Positions 16,838-25,969 are shown, counted from the stretch's first letter. The stretch is 64,000 nt of DNA from Bradyrhizobium sp. CCGB01 (GCF_024199795.1 NZ_JANADK010000001.1:5146001-5210000), one strand, 5' to 3'. Notes: a model not told the origin generated them from the sequence alone. Made by a program: numbers and translations.

Positions 16838-18001
16838 TCAGGCCCTCCAGCGTCCGACCTCGAAGGCCTCCAGATGCCCCCGAATGTTGTCGGGATCGAA
16901 GGCCGGGCCCGCAAACGCCCCGAACGCCGCGGGCGCTTCCTCGGGAGGTTGGTGACCGAGGGCTGCGTCGTAAAGGTCGGGCCTGAACACGGCCATCGCC
17001 GTCTTGACGCCATCCGGGGTCAGCGCGGTCTGCCCCCAACGCACCATCTGCGCGTAGAGCCACGCGGCCTGCACCGGCTCGGGGCGCCCTGCCCCTTCCC
17101 GTCCGACCAGGAGATAGCGGCCGCTCTCGCGCAGAGTGCCGTCGGGCGAGATCTTCAAGCGACCCGTGAGGGTTCGCTGAATGACCTCGGCATCGACACC
17201 GATCCGTTCCGGCTGTGCCAGGATCCGCGCGGCCTCGGTCAGGTTCGCGGGCTCCTCGATGAACTCGGCGCCCTTGACCGCCGCACGCACCAGTGCTGCG
17301 ACCACCTCCGGGTGCTTCTCGGCCCAGACCTGGCGAACCGCCAGCACCTTCTCCGCCGCGCGCAGCAGGATGTCGGAGACGAAATGCAGGATGTGGCCGA
17401 TGCCGAGATCGACCGCGACCGAATTCCAGGGTGCGCCGACGCAGAACGCATCGACGTGACCATTGGCGAGGCTGTCGACCATGTAAGGCGGCGGCAGCAC
17501 CACGAGGCGCACGTCCTCATCCGGATCGACACCGGCCGCCGCCATCCAGAACCGCAGCTGGTAATTGTGGGTCGAGAACGGGAACGTCATGCCGAAGGTC
17601 AATGGATCGGCGCCAGCCTTGCGCCGCCTAGCTACGACCTTCGCCAGCGCCTTGGCGGTGGCGAGCGGATCGAAGCGGTCGCCGTCGATCTCTTCCATCA
17701 GCGCGGCATGAAGCGCCGGCGAGACCGTGATCGCGTTGCCGTTGATACCGAGATTGAAAGGCGCTGCGATCGGTACCTTGACGTGGCCGAGCCCGAGCGA
17801 GGATGCGATCGCGACAGGCGCGAGCAGATGCGCGGCATCGAACAGGCCGATATTGAGCTTGTCGCGCACGTTGGACCAGGAGACTTCGCGCACCAGCTCG
17901 ACCTCGAGCCCCTCGGCGGCGGCAAAACCCTTGTCGACGGCGATGATCAGGGCGGCGGCATCGACCAGCGGAATGAACCCGATGCGAAGGGGTGCGGTCA
18001 T
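16838..18001 (-). CDS. nasS: Nitrate sensor NasS (NrtA/CmpA-like)
   Basis: The 387-residue protein has the nitrate/bicarbonate-binding fold of NrtA (LRIGFIPLVDAAALIIAVDKG, PFNLGINGNAITVS, SFxGAPWNS-type block seen as FCVGAPWNSVAVDLGIGHI). It has no signal peptide, so it acts in the cytoplasm as a sensor and not as a transporter receptor. In NasS-NasT systems NasS holds the RNA-binding regulator until nitrate or nitrite binds. It overlaps nasT by four bases and lies upstream of nirA on the same strand. Confidence 0.9.
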   Translation of the reverse strand: MTAPLRIGFIPLVDAAALIIAVDKGFAAAEGLEVELVREVSWSNVRDKLNIGLFDAAHLLAPVAIASSLGLGHVKVPIAAPFNLGINGNAITVSPALHAALMEEIDGDRFDPLATAKALAKVVARRRKAGADPLTFGMTFPFSTHNYQLRFWMAAAGVDPDEDVRLVVLPPPYMVDSLANGHVDAFCVGAPWNSVAVDLGIGHILHFVSDILLRAAEKVLAVRQVWAEKHPEVVAALVRAAVKGAEFIEEPANLTEAARILAQPERIGVDAEVIQRTLTGRLKISPDGTLRESGRYLLVGREGAGRPEPVQAAWLYAQMVRWGQTALTPDGVKTAMAVFRPDLYDAALGHQPPEEAPAAFGAFAGPAFDPDNIRGHLEAFEVGRWRA

Positions 18002-18588
18002 TTCAGCATCTCCGACGCGGTGATGATCGACTGGGCGATCTCGCCGATTTTCTTCTTCTCGCGCATGGCGGTGGAGCGCAGCAGCACGTAGGCCTCGTCC
18101 TCGTTGAGGCCCTTCACCTTCATCAGGATTCCCTTGGCCTTCTCGATGATCTTGCGATCCTCGAGCTGCGACTTAGTGCGCTCCAGCTCTTCCTGGAGTT
18201 TTGCGAAGGCATTGAAGCGGGACACGCAGAGGTCGAGGATCGGCTTGATGCGCTCCTTCTTCAACCCGTCGACGATGTAGGCGGATACCCCCGCCTCCAC
18301 AGAGGCCTGGATCGAGGATGAATCGCTCTGGTCCACGAACATGGCGATCGGCCGCTTCACGGCCCGGCTGACCTGGAACATCGCCTCCAGCACGTCGCGG
18401 CTGGGGTTCTCCAGATCAATCAGGATGATGTCGGGGTCCACCGCATAAATACGGGCGAGCAGGCTCTGCATCTCGCGGATATGGACGATCTGCGTGAATC
18501 CGGCCTCCCGCAACCCCTCCTCGAGGATCGCAGCCCGGATCGGGCTTTCGTCGACAATCACGATTTTAGGCGACTGTTCGGCGCTCAT
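17998..18588 (-). CDS. nasT: ANTAR-domain antitermination regulator NasT
   Basis: The 196 residues contain an N-terminal receiver-like domain (KIVIVDESPIRAAILEEGL, with the phospho-acceptor-type Asp in IILIDLENPSRDV) and a C-terminal ANTAR RNA-binding domain after about residue 130 (LEDRKIIEKAKGILMKVKGL, then EDEAYVLLRSTAMREKKK). NasT binds tandem hairpins in leader RNAs and prevents termination in nitrate-assimilation operons. In B. diazoefficiens NasS-NasT also affects denitrification gene expression. The likely local target is the nirA leader. Confidence 0.92.
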   Translation of the reverse strand: MSAEQSPKIVIVDESPIRAAILEEGLREAGFTQIVHIREMQSLLARIYAVDPDIILIDLENPSRDVLEAMFQVSRAVKRPIAMFVDQSDSSSIQASVEAGVSAYIVDGLKKERIKPILDLCVSRFNAFAKLQEELERTKSQLEDRKIIEKAKGILMKVKGLNEDEAYVLLRSTAMREKKKIGEIAQSIITASEMLK

Positions 18589-18699
18589 TGCTCACTCACG
18601 TCAGGCGATTCATCCATAGCACGCCGGGAAGCCATGCAAAGGGTTGTAATTATGGGCAATTGGGACTAGCTCAAGCCGGTCAATCAGGCAGATTTGGAT

Positions 18700-20025
18700 A
18701 TGGATCAGACGGCTGCGCCCAAGGTCAGCTTCGTGTCGCTCGGGTGTCCCAAGGCATTGGTGGATTCCGAGCGCATCATCACGCGCCTGCGCGCCGAAGG
18801 CTACGAGCTCGCCCGCAAGCATGACGGAGCCGACATCGTCATCGTCAATACGTGTGGCTTCCTCGACAGCGCCAAGCAGGAATCGCTTTCGGCGATCGGC
18901 GAGGCCATGGCCGAGAACGGCAAGGTGATCGTGACGGGCTGCATGGGCGCCGAGCCCGAGCAGATCGAGCAGGCCTATCCCGGCGTGCTCTCCATCACCG
19001 GCCCGCAGCAATATGAGAGCGTGCTGGACGCCGTGCACCGCGCGCTGCCGCCGGCGCACAATCCGCATGTCGACCTGGTGCCGCCGCAGGGCATCAAGCT
19101 GACGCCGCGCCACTACGCTTATTTGAAGATCTCCGAGGGCTGCAACAACCGTTGCACCTTCTGCATCATCCCGAAGCTGCGCGGCGATCTCGTCTCGCGC
19201 CCGGCCAACGACGTGCTGCGCGAGGCCGAGCGTCTGGTCCGCGCCGGTGTCAAGGAGCTGCTGGTGATCTCGCAGGACACCTCGGCCTACGGCGTCGACC
19301 TCAAATACGCCGAGAGCCCGTGGAAGGATCGCCAGGTCCGCGCCAAATTCCTCGATCTCGCGCGCGAGCTTGGTGAGCTAGGGGCCTGGGTCCGGCTGCA
19401 ATATGTCTACCCCTACCCGCATGTCGACGAGGTCATCGCCTTGATGAATGAGGGCAAGGTGCTGCCCTATCTCGACATCCCGTTCCAGCATGCAAGCCCC
19501 GAGGTGCTGAAGGCGATGAAGCGGCCGGCAGCGCAGGACAAGACGCTGGCGCGGATCAAGCGCTGGCGCGAGGAATGTCCCGATCTCGCCTTGCGCTCGA
19601 CCTTCATCGTCGGCTTCCCCGGCGAGACCGATGCCGATTTCGCCTATCTGCTCGACTGGCTGGACGAAGCCGAGATCGATCGCCTCGGCTGCTTCAAATA
19701 CGAGCCGGTCGCGGGCGCGACATCGAACGCAATCGAGAACCCGGTGCCGGAAGAGGTCAAGCAGGAGCGCTACAACGCGCTGATGGCCCGCCAGCAGAAG
19801 ATCTCCGCACGAAGGCTCAAGCGCAAGGTCGGCACGCGCCAGCAGATCATCATCGATGAAGTCGGCCCGACGGTTTCAAAAGGCCGCTCCAAGGCCGACG
19901 CACCCGAGATCGACGGCGCGGTCTATCTCTCCAGCCGCCGCCCCTTGCGCGTCGGCGAGATCGTCACCGCGAAGATCGAGCGTGCCGACCAGTACGATCT
20001 GCACGGCAGCGTCGCGGGGTTCTGA
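18700..20025 (+). CDS. rimO: Ribosomal protein S12 methylthiotransferase RimO
   Basis: ATG 18700 is preferred to the TTG at 18694. The 441 residues have the three domains of a methylthiotransferase: the UPF0004 part with cluster cysteines in [25 protein letters not shown] and VTGCMG; the radical-SAM centre CNNRCTFC near residue 148; and a C-terminal TRAM domain ([14 protein letters not shown] to the end). It methylthiolates the conserved Asp of S12 in the ribosome. It is monocistronic and divergent from nasT. Confidence 0.96.
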   Translation: MDQTAAPKVSFVSLGCPKALVDSERIITRLRAEGYELARKHDGADIVIVNTCGFLDSAKQESLSAIGEAMAENGKVIVTGCMGAEPEQIEQAYPGVLSITGPQQYESVLDAVHRALPPAHNPHVDLVPPQGIKLTPRHYAYLKISEGCNNRCTFCIIPKLRGDLVSRPANDVLREAERLVRAGVKELLVISQDTSAYGVDLKYAESPWKDRQVRAKFLDLARELGELGAWVRLQYVYPYPHVDEVIALMNEGKVLPYLDIPFQHASPEVLKAMKRPAAQDKTLARIKRWREECPDLALRSTFIVGFPGETDADFAYLLDWLDEAEIDRLGCFKYEPVAGATSNAIENPVPEEVKQERYNALMARQQKISARRLKRKVGTRQQIIIDEVGPTVSKGRSKADAPEIDGAVYLSSRRPLRVGEIVTAKIERADQYDLHGSVAGF

Positions 20026-20032
20026 CGGCGCT

Positions 20033-20050
20033 CCGTCATTGCAATGACGG
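20033..20050. terminator. Short palindrome between convergent genes
   Basis: CCGTCATTGCAATGACGG is a perfect 18-base palindrome between the rimO stop and the stop of the convergent minus-strand gene. It may fold as a small hairpin and end both transcripts. Confidence 0.4.
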
Positions 20051-20061
20051 TGTGGAGGCAA

Positions 20062-21003
20062 TCACGCCAGCCATTTCGGCACCCAGCGCTCCGGGCGCGG
20101 CGCGCGGGTGAGATCGGCCTGTGCCTCGGATAGTTTCGCAGGCTCGCCGTCGATGCTCGGGCGCACGTCGTATTCGAAATTCGGCATGACGCGGCCATCG
20201 GCATAGAGGCCGAATTTCATCGCATACCACAGCCCGAGTTCGGGCTGTGCCTTGCGCATCTCCTCGCGCAGATCGCGCAGCAGGGATTCGATCGCGGCGG
20301 CTTCCTCGAACGGCTGCGGTCCACGCGTCAGGACGCGCGCCTCATACTGCTTGCCGACGATCGCGATCTCGAAGCGCGTCTGGTCCCAAGGCTTCTTGCC
20401 CTTGGGCAGATGTGCAGCCAGCCGCCAGCCAAGCTCGGCCATCAGGCGATGATTGGCCCAATAGTCCTCGCGATCCCGGCTCCATTTTTCCACGAAGCCG
20501 CGAAAGTCAGGCAGCTCCGACGAATTGTCGTCGGGCGCCGCCGCCTCGCCGGTCGGCCGTCCGGCGAGCCACTGTGCGAGCTCGACCGTCTGGCACTCGA
20601 CCTCGTCGTGCGGCTTCAGGTCGCTCCAGGCGTCCTCGAATTGCTGCGATGTCAGTTTTGCGAGCAGGCCATCGAGGCTCGGCGCCAGCAGCTCGTAGTC
20701 GCCCTCCGAGCCCAGTCCCACGATCGGCGGATTGTCGCGATCGAGACCGGCGCCATACCAGCCGCCGACGGCCGAGCCGTCCGGCAGCCGCATGAACAGC
20801 GAAAACCTGTCACGCAAAGGACTGCCGTCGACGATCGGCGCATGGTCGGAGAACTGGCCCTGGAGGGAGAAGCGGCCGACGCTGCCCCAGGGGCGCCCCT
20901 TCAGCCAGCCGGCGAAGTCGACCAGGAGGGATGGCGCCTCGATACCTGGCGGAAACGCGCCGCGAATGCTGTCAAGGTCGATCGGGTAGAGCGTATCTGA
21001 CAA
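20062..21003 (-). CDS. Hypothetical protein, weakly SUKH/YezG-like
   Basis: The 313-residue cytoplasmic protein has no signal peptide or membrane segment. Its N-terminal half (IRGAFPPGIEAPSLLVDFA, then PPIVGLGSEGDYELLAPSLD) recalls SMI1/KNR4 (SUKH) proteins. The last 100 residues (LREEMRKAQPELGLWYAMKF, GRVMPNFEYDV) recall YezG-type immunity proteins, where a Trp and an FxYD pattern are conserved. Both likenesses are by eye and weak. No toxin gene adjoins. The gene itself is well supported by length and codon pattern. Confidence 0.75.
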   Translation of the reverse strand: MSDTLYPIDLDSIRGAFPPGIEAPSLLVDFAGWLKGRPWGSVGRFSLQGQFSDHAPIVDGSPLRDRFSLFMRLPDGSAVGGWYGAGLDRDNPPIVGLGSEGDYELLAPSLDGLLAKLTSQQFEDAWSDLKPHDEVECQTVELAQWLAGRPTGEAAAPDDNSSELPDFRGFVEKWSRDREDYWANHRLMAELGWRLAAHLPKGKKPWDQTRFEIAIVGKQYEARVLTRGPQPFEEAAAIESLLRDLREEMRKAQPELGLWYAMKFGLYADGRVMPNFEYDVRPSIDGEPAKLSEAQADLTRAPRPERWVPKWLA

Positions 21004-21303
21004 GGCTGAAAACTGTCTGGTTGGTCCCGCCCCTCTTGGTCTGAGCCGCGGTACGTTGGGTTCGAACCAATTCGCGTCGTTCGATCACAAACGCGCTAGA
21101 GGCTTGTTGGTTTCCATCGCGATACTCGGCGGGTTTCGACCGGGAGGGACGTTCGGTGAGGACTCAGTAATCCTCTACCACGACATCGTTCTGCAGCGCA
21201 CCACTGCAAACGCGCTGCGATATGAAATTATAGTGCATTCACGCACCAGTCACGGACTCGGCCTAACTCTCCGCGCGCATTTCAACGCGAGCGAGGAGTG
21301 ATG
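21004..21303. other. Intergenic region without an identified gene
   Basis: This 300-base gap lies between divergent genes and should hold both promoters. A 246-base ORF runs through it on the plus strand, but it has no ribosome site or family-like text. The base composition is less GC-rich than its surroundings (GATATGAAATTATAGTGC near 21220). Confidence 0.5.
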
Positions 21304-21945
21304 ATGAGCCGCCTCCCGGACATGCTGCGCACGCAGCGCTTCGACGACTACCGCTTCTACCACCAGAGCACCGTTAACCAGACGCTGCACCTCGTCAGCG
21401 CCGTCATCTTCCTCGGTTGCTATACGCTGCTGTTCAACGATCCCGCGCTCGCCGGCATCGTCGGCTGGCTCGCGATGCTGACGCGCCAGACCGGCCATTT
21501 CTTCTTCGAGCCAAGCGGCTATGACGCCGTCAACGACGTCAGCAACGACTACAAGGAAGCGGTCAAGGTCGGCTACAATCAGACGCGCAAGATCATCCTG
21601 CTCCTGGTCTGGGGCAGCGCGCCGATTGCGCTTTACGCCTTCCCGACGCTGTTCGGACTGTTTGATCCGCCCGCCACCCGGCTCGACTACATCCGCCATG
21701 TCGGCGCGCTCTGGCTTGCGATCGGCGTCAGCGGCGGCATCATTCGCATGATCCAGCTGTTCGCGACGCGTGATGTCGCCACGGGGCTGGTGTGGGTGTT
21801 CAAAGTGCTGACCGATCCCTTCCACAACATCGCGCTGTACTGGTCATCGCCGCTCAAGCTCTTGCGCGGCGAGTTCATCGACACCGCAATTGCCGATGCG
21901 GATTGGGGCGACAAGGACACCGGGGAAGCCGCGCATCCGACCTGA
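21304..21945 (+). CDS. Membrane protein, Mpo1/DUF962-like
   Basis: Two ATG codons follow GCGAGGAG; the second (21304) has the better spacing and gives 213 residues. There are about four hydrophobic segments. HQSTVNQTLHLVSA and RQTGHFFFEP match the spacing of the H-x4-N-x3-H and GHxxFE motifs of Mpo1-like (DUF962) iron dioxygenases, which remove a carbon from 2-hydroxy fatty acids. The rest of the protein is longer than typical members, so the call is tentative. The gene appears monocistronic. Confidence 0.65.
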   Translation: MSRLPDMLRTQRFDDYRFYHQSTVNQTLHLVSAVIFLGCYTLLFNDPALAGIVGWLAMLTRQTGHFFFEPSGYDAVNDVSNDYKEAVKVGYNQTRKIILLLVWGSAPIALYAFPTLFGLFDPPATRLDYIRHVGALWLAIGVSGGIIRMIQLFATRDVATGLVWVFKVLTDPFHNIALYWSSPLKLLRGEFIDTAIADADWGDKDTGEAAHPT

Positions 21946-21983
21946 CCGATGCACGCTCGGCGAGCAATGTGCAAAACGCCCGC

Positions 21984-22011
21984 TTGACAAGCCCGGCCAT
22001 TCGGCTGTAGG
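21984..22011 (+). promoter_or_regulatory. Candidate sigma-70 promoter before the Arg-rich leader ORF
   Basis: A consensus -35 (TTGACA, 21984-21989) is followed after 16 bases by TGTAGG (22006-22011), a weak -10 with T, T and A in place. Transcription would start about 22018-22022, at or just before the ATG of the leader ORF, so the leader would be almost leaderless. Confidence 0.4.
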
Positions 22012-22021
22012 GACGCGCCCC

Positions 22022-22114
22022 ATGATCAACGCTCGGACCCATCAGCGCACCGAAATGCTCCGTCGTCGCATCCGCGACGATGAGAGGGTGCGCCATGTCC
22101 GACGACGCCGCTGA
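22022..22114 (+). CDS. Candidate arginine-rich leader peptide (30 aa)
   Basis: The ORF starts at ATG 22022 and ends at TGA 22112-22114. Twelve of its 30 codons are arginine, including CGT CGT CGC ATC CGC (22061-22075) and CGA CGA CGC CGC just before the stop. It is followed by a 7-bp hairpin (GCTGAAT with ATTCAGC, 22110-22130) and an intrinsic terminator at 22143, then an ArgD-like gene. GGTGCGCC (22087-22094) inside the ORF can pair with the terminator's 5' arm, giving an alternative antiterminator. This is the layout of a translation-coupled attenuator. Caution: arginine-rich frames arise by chance in GC-rich DNA. Confidence 0.35.
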   Translation: MINARTHQRTEMLRRRIRDDERVRHVRRRR

Positions 22115-22142
22115 ATCATTAAAATTCAGCCGAGTTTTCGAG

Positions 22143-22178
22143 AAGGCCGCACCCGCAAGGTGCGGCCTTTCTGCTTTT
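22143..22178 (+). terminator. Intrinsic terminator upstream of the ArgD-like gene
   Basis: AAGGCCGCACC and its exact complement form an 11-bp stem around CGCAA, followed by TCTGCTTTTT. It lies 38 bases before the aminotransferase ATG. It could end the transcript of the Mpo1-like gene or act as the terminator of an attenuator. Confidence 0.85.
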
Positions 22179-22216
22179 TGTGCCCCTTTTCCCACCCGTC
22201 CCCACAGGAGTTCGAC

Positions 22217-23407
22217 ATGACCACGCATCCCTATGACGCGCTGATGGACATCACCGCACGGCCCAAGGCCGTGTTCGTCCGCGGCGCCGGCTCCTACCTC
22301 TGGGACGACAGCCGCAAGCGCTATCTCGATTTCGTGCAGGGCTGGGCCGTCAACTGCCTCGGCCACTCCCCTCCGGGGATTGCCGACGCGCTCAGCGCGC
22401 AGGCCAAGCGGCTGCTGACGCCGAGCCCGGCCTTCTACAACGAGCCGAGTTTGAAGCTCGCCGAGGCGCTGGTCGCAAACAGCGCCCTCGACCAGGTGTT
22501 CTTCGCCAATTCAGGTGCGGAAGCCAATGAAGGCGCGATCAAGCTCGCGCGCAAATATGGCAGCCTGCACAAAGGCGGCGCGTTCGAGATCATCAGCTTC
22601 GAGGGCGGCTTCCACGGAAGGACGCTGGCGACGATGTCGGCCTCGGGCAAGAAGGCGTTCGAGCCGCTGTTCGAGCCGAAGGTCGCAGGCTTCAAGAAGG
22701 CCAAGCTGAACGATATCGCCTCGGTGGAGAAGCTGATCAACGACAACACGGTCGCTGTGATGCTCGAGCCGATCCAGGGTGAATCAGGCGTGTGGCCGGC
22801 GAGCGACCAGTTCCTGCAAGCGTTGCGCGCGCTCACCGAGGCGCATGGCTTGCTGCTCATTTTTGACGAGATCCAGACCGGCGTGGGCCGGACCGGAAAA
22901 CTCTTCCACTACGAGCACACCGGGATCGCGCCCGACATCATGACGCTCGGCAAGGGCATCGGCGGCGGCGTGCCGCTCGCGGCGCTGCTCGCAACCGAAC
23001 GCGCCTCCTGTTTCGAGCACGGCGATCAGGGCGGCACGTTCAACGGCAACCCGATCATGTGCGCGGCAGGGCTCGCGGTGCTGGAGGAGATCGGCAAGCC
23101 GGACTTCCTCAAGGCGGTGACCGAGACCGGCCTGCTGCTCGAAAGCGAGTTGCAGAAGGTCTCGGCCCGGCATGGGCTCGGTGGCGTGCGGGGACGCGGC
23201 CTGCTGCTGGCGCTCGACCTCAAGCTGCCGATCGCGCCCGGCATCGTCGCACAGGCGTTCGAAGCCGGCGTGCTCCTGAACGCGCCGCAGGTCGACACGC
23301 TGCGCTTCATGCCGGCGCTGAACGTCACGCGGGCCGAGATCGCCGAGATGATCGATTGTCTCGACGGGATCTTGACCAGGGCCGGCGCGGCACGGCGTGT
23401 GGCGTAA
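22217..23407 (+). CDS. Class III aminotransferase, acetylornithine transaminase-like
   Basis: ATG 22217 has AGGAG 7 bases upstream; 396 residues. The PLP-enzyme motifs of the ArgD group are present: [20 protein letters not shown] (phosphate-binding loop), [25 protein letters not shown], and the Schiff-base lysine in TLGKGIGGG. The likely reaction is transfer of an amino group between acetylornithine (or a related omega-amine) and 2-oxoglutarate in arginine metabolism. No other arg gene adjoins; the substrate is therefore inferred from the family. A terminator and Arg-rich ORF upstream suggest attenuation. Confidence 0.85.
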   Translation: MTTHPYDALMDITARPKAVFVRGAGSYLWDDSRKRYLDFVQGWAVNCLGHSPPGIADALSAQAKRLLTPSPAFYNEPSLKLAEALVANSALDQVFFANSGAEANEGAIKLARKYGSLHKGGAFEIISFEGGFHGRTLATMSASGKKAFEPLFEPKVAGFKKAKLNDIASVEKLINDNTVAVMLEPIQGESGVWPASDQFLQALRALTEAHGLLLIFDEIQTGVGRTGKLFHYEHTGIAPDIMTLGKGIGGGVPLAALLATERASCFEHGDQGGTFNGNPIMCAAGLAVLEEIGKPDFLKAVTETGLLLESELQKVSARHGLGGVRGRGLLLALDLKLPIAPGIVAQAFEAGVLLNAPQVDTLRFMPALNVTRAEIAEMIDCLDGILTRAGAARRVA

Positions 23408-23414
23408 GTTGCTG

Positions 23415-23456
23415 CGTCATTCCGGGGCGGCTCGAAGAGCCGAACCCGGAATGACG
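23415..23456. terminator. Nested hairpin between convergent genes
   Basis: CGTCATTCCGGG pairs with CCCGGAATGACG, enclosing a second stem CGGCTC-GAA-GAGCCG. It fills the 55-base gap between convergent stops and is a likely bidirectional transcription end; the CATTCCGG text also recalls small dispersed repeats. Confidence 0.6.
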
Positions 23457-23462
23457 AAAGAC

Positions 23463-24440
23463 CTACGGCTTCAGGATCGACGCGCCGGTGGTCTTGCGGC
23501 TTTCAAGATCGGTATGCGCCTTCGCGGCATCCTTCAACGCGTAGGCGTGGTTGATCGGCACGTGCAGCTTGCCGTTGATGACGGCGGCGAACAGCGTGTC
23601 GGCGCCTTCCAGCAACTCCTTGCGCGTGCCGATGTAATCGTTCAGCTTCGGCCGCGTCGCAAACAGCGAACCGTGAGTGTTGAGCTCGGCGATCGAGAAC
23701 GGCGGCACGGGACCTGAGGCATTGCCGAACGAGACGAACATGCCGCGCGGCTTGAGGCAGGACAGCGAGCCCGGGAAGGTCGCCTTGCCGACGCCGTCAT
23801 AGACGACGTCGCAGCCCTCATTGCGGCTGATCTGCTTCACGCGCGCGACGAAATCTTCTTCGTTGTACAGGATGACATGGTCGCAGCCATTGGCCTCGGC
23901 GAGTTCGGCCTTCTCGCGCGAGCCGACGGTACCGATGACGTGGGCCCCGAGCGCCCTCGCCCATTGGCAGGCGAGCAGGCCGATGCCGCCGGCTGCGGCA
24001 TGGACCAGCACGCGATGATGCGGCTCGACCTTGAAGGTCTTGTGCAGGAGGTACCAGACCGTCAGCCCCTTCAGCATCAGCACGGCGCCCTGCTCGTGGG
24101 TGATGTGGTCGGGCAGCTTGACCAGCTTCTCCCACGGGATGTTGCGCTCGCCGGTATAGGCGCCGAGATTATGGTAGTAGGCGACGCGGTCGCCGGGATG
24201 GAAATGCGTCACGCCGGGCCCGACCGCGACGACCTCGCCCGAGGCCTCGTTGCCTGCGATGAAGGGCAGCCCCGGCGCCTTGTAGAGGCCGGTGCGATAG
24301 TAGACGTCGATGAAGTTCAGTCCGACCGCATGCTGGCGGATGCGCACCTCGCCGGTAGCCGGCGCCGGAACATCGACGCTCTCATAGACCAGGGCTTCTG
24401 GGCCTCCGACCTTGTGCACACGGACGGCTTTGGTCATCAC
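23463..24440 (-). CDS. NADPH:quinone oxidoreductase (zeta-crystallin type)
   Basis: This 325-residue medium-chain dehydrogenase/reductase lacks the structural zinc cysteines. The Rossmann motif is VHAAAGGIGLLACQWARALG near residue 150, and the N-terminal QHAVGLNFIDVYYRTGLYK block is diagnostic of quinone oxidoreductases (QorA). It reduces quinones one electron at a time using NADPH in the cytoplasm. It has its own promoter region and faces the aminotransferase. Confidence 0.92.
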   Translation of the reverse strand: MMTKAVRVHKVGGPEALVYESVDVPAPATGEVRIRQHAVGLNFIDVYYRTGLYKAPGLPFIAGNEASGEVVAVGPGVTHFHPGDRVAYYHNLGAYTGERNIPWEKLVKLPDHITHEQGAVLMLKGLTVWYLLHKTFKVEPHHRVLVHAAAGGIGLLACQWARALGAHVIGTVGSREKAELAEANGCDHVILYNEEDFVARVKQISRNEGCDVVYDGVGKATFPGSLSCLKPRGMFVSFGNASGPVPPFSIAELNTHGSLFATRPKLNDYIGTRKELLEGADTLFAAVINGKLHVPINHAYALKDAAKAHTDLESRKTTGASILKP

Positions 24441-24512
24441 CTGACCTCCTCTTCTCGCGGCTCAACGAAAGACATCGCGCCGGCCTTGTCAACTCGACGC
24501 CGGCTGGAACGG

Positions 24513-25247
24513 CTAAACGGACGGCTTGCGGGCTTTCCTGCGGTTGCGCTTCGCCAGCACGTTGAAGAATTCCACCGCCGCCGAGAACGCAATTGCGAAA
24601 TAGATGTAGCCGCGCGGAATGTGGAATTGGAATCCGTCCGCGACCAGCGCGACGCCGATCAGCACCAGGAAGGCTAGCGCCAGCATCTTGGTGGTCGGAT
24701 GCTCCGCGACGAATCGCGACACCGGCCCCGACGAAATGTACATGACCAGGCAGGCGATCACGACGGCCGCGATCATGATCTCGATGTCCTGCGCCATGCC
24801 GATCGCGGTGATGATCGAGTCCAGCGAGAACACGATGTCGATCACGATGATCTGCATGATCACCCAGAAGAAGGCGTTGCCGCCGGACTCGCGGTCGCCC
24901 TCGCCGTCATCGGCTTCGACTTCGGCGTGGATTTCGTGCGTCGCCTTGGCGATCAGGAACAGGCCGCCGCCGATCAGGATGAGGTCGCGCCACGAAAAGC
25001 CGTAGCCTGAAAACGAAAACACCGGCGCGGTCAGGCCGATCAGCCAGACCAGCAGGCTGAGCAGGATGATGCGGAAGATCAGCGCCAGCGCAAGCCCGAT
25101 CTGGCGGGCGCGGTGGGCCTGCTTCTCGGGGATGCGCGAGACGATCACCGACAGGAAGATGACGTTGTCGATGCCGAGCACGATCTCGAGCGACGTCAAG
25201 GTGAGCAGCGCGGCCCAGGCTTCGGGGCTGGTCAACAAATGCATCAT
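24513..25247 (-). CDS. TerC-family integral membrane protein
   Basis: The start at 25247 (MMHLLTSPEAWAALLTL) overlaps the pcs stop by four bases, giving 244 residues. About seven membrane helices are visible, with the acidic TerC signatures SLEIVLGIDNVIF and VIDIVFSLDSIITAIG. Between them lies a charged loop (HEIHAEVEADDGEGDRESGG). TerC proteins are linked to tellurite resistance and to metal (manganese) export associated with secreted proteins. Coupling to pcs is positional only. A longer ORF reaching 26039 in the same frame is antisense-like text over pcs. Confidence 0.9.
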   Translation of the reverse strand: MMHLLTSPEAWAALLTLTSLEIVLGIDNVIFLSVIVSRIPEKQAHRARQIGLALALIFRIILLSLLVWLIGLTAPVFSFSGYGFSWRDLILIGGGLFLIAKATHEIHAEVEADDGEGDRESGGNAFFWVIMQIIVIDIVFSLDSIITAIGMAQDIEIMIAAVVIACLVMYISSGPVSRFVAEHPTTKMLALAFLVLIGVALVADGFQFHIPRGYIYFAIAFSAAVEFFNVLAKRNRRKARKPSV

Positions 25248-25969
25248 GCGAAGGATCTTGCCAGGCGGATCAATGCGTCGCTGAAGCTGATCCAGAGCGC
25301 GATGGCGCAGAGCACGATTGTCACGCCGGTGCCGACGCGAAAATCCATTTCCAGCGTGTAGAGCCCGAGCAGCGCCCAGATCGCGATCAGCGACATCGTC
25401 AGCCAGCGCAGCCGCACGACCCGGACCGGATGCAGCACGTGGAACGGCACGAAGGTCAGCACCACCAGGGCCGCGACCAGCAGCGTCGATGCCAGCGGCG
25501 GCCAGTGCAGCAGGAACAGATAGAACGCCGCCGCGTTCCACAGCGCCGGAAAGCCGCGAAAATGATTGTCGTCGGCCTTCATGCGTAGATCGGCAAAATA
25601 TAAGGCGCTGGTGACGATGATGGCGATGCCGAGCAGCGGCGCCGCAACCGGCAGCAGCAGCCCGCTCGCCACGATCGCGTAGGCCGGCACGAAGACATAG
25701 GTGACGAAATCGACCACGAGATCGAGCACGTCGCCCGACCAGTTCGGCTGCACATCCTTGACGTTGAGCCGGCGGGCGATCGGCCCGTCGATCGCATCGA
25801 TGATCAGGGCGACGCCCAGCCACTGAAACATCGCCGCCCAGTGCTCGCGCACGGCCTCCAGCATCGCCAGCAGCGCGATGGCCGCGCCGAATGCGGTGAA
25901 GATGTGCACCGAGAAGGCCGCGGCGCGGATCGCCGGTCTCGGCTTCAGGGAATCCTCGTGGGTATCCAT
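25244..25969 (-). CDS. pcs: Phosphatidylcholine synthase
   Basis: The start is placed at 25969 (MDTHEDSLKPRPAIRAAAF), giving 241 residues; the ORF continues 20 codons further upstream. The CDP-alcohol phosphotransferase motif of Pcs is intact: DGPIAR, 12 residues, then GDVLDLVVD (D-G-x2-A-R-x12-G-x3-D-x3-D). Eight hydrophobic helices are present. Pcs condenses choline with CDP-diacylglycerol to make phosphatidylcholine in the inner membrane, important in rhizobia for symbiosis. It is cotranscribed with terC. Confidence 0.93.
   Translation of the reverse strand: MDTHEDSLKPRPAIRAAAFSVHIFTAFGAAIALLAMLEAVREHWAAMFQWLGVALIIDAIDGPIARRLNVKDVQPNWSGDVLDLVVDFVTYVFVPAYAIVASGLLLPVAAPLLGIAIIVTSALYFADLRMKADDNHFRGFPALWNAAAFYLFLLHWPPLASTLLVAALVVLTFVPFHVLHPVRVVRLRWLTMSLIAIWALLGLYTLEMDFRVGTGVTIVLCAIALWISFSDALIRLARSFA

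Noticed and set aside
22095..22220. A 41-codon ORF with a GAGAGGG site whose TGA overlaps the aminotransferase ATG
   Set aside because: It runs straight through the perfect intrinsic terminator, and its sequence ([19 protein letters not shown]) looks non-coding. The terminator explains this DNA better.
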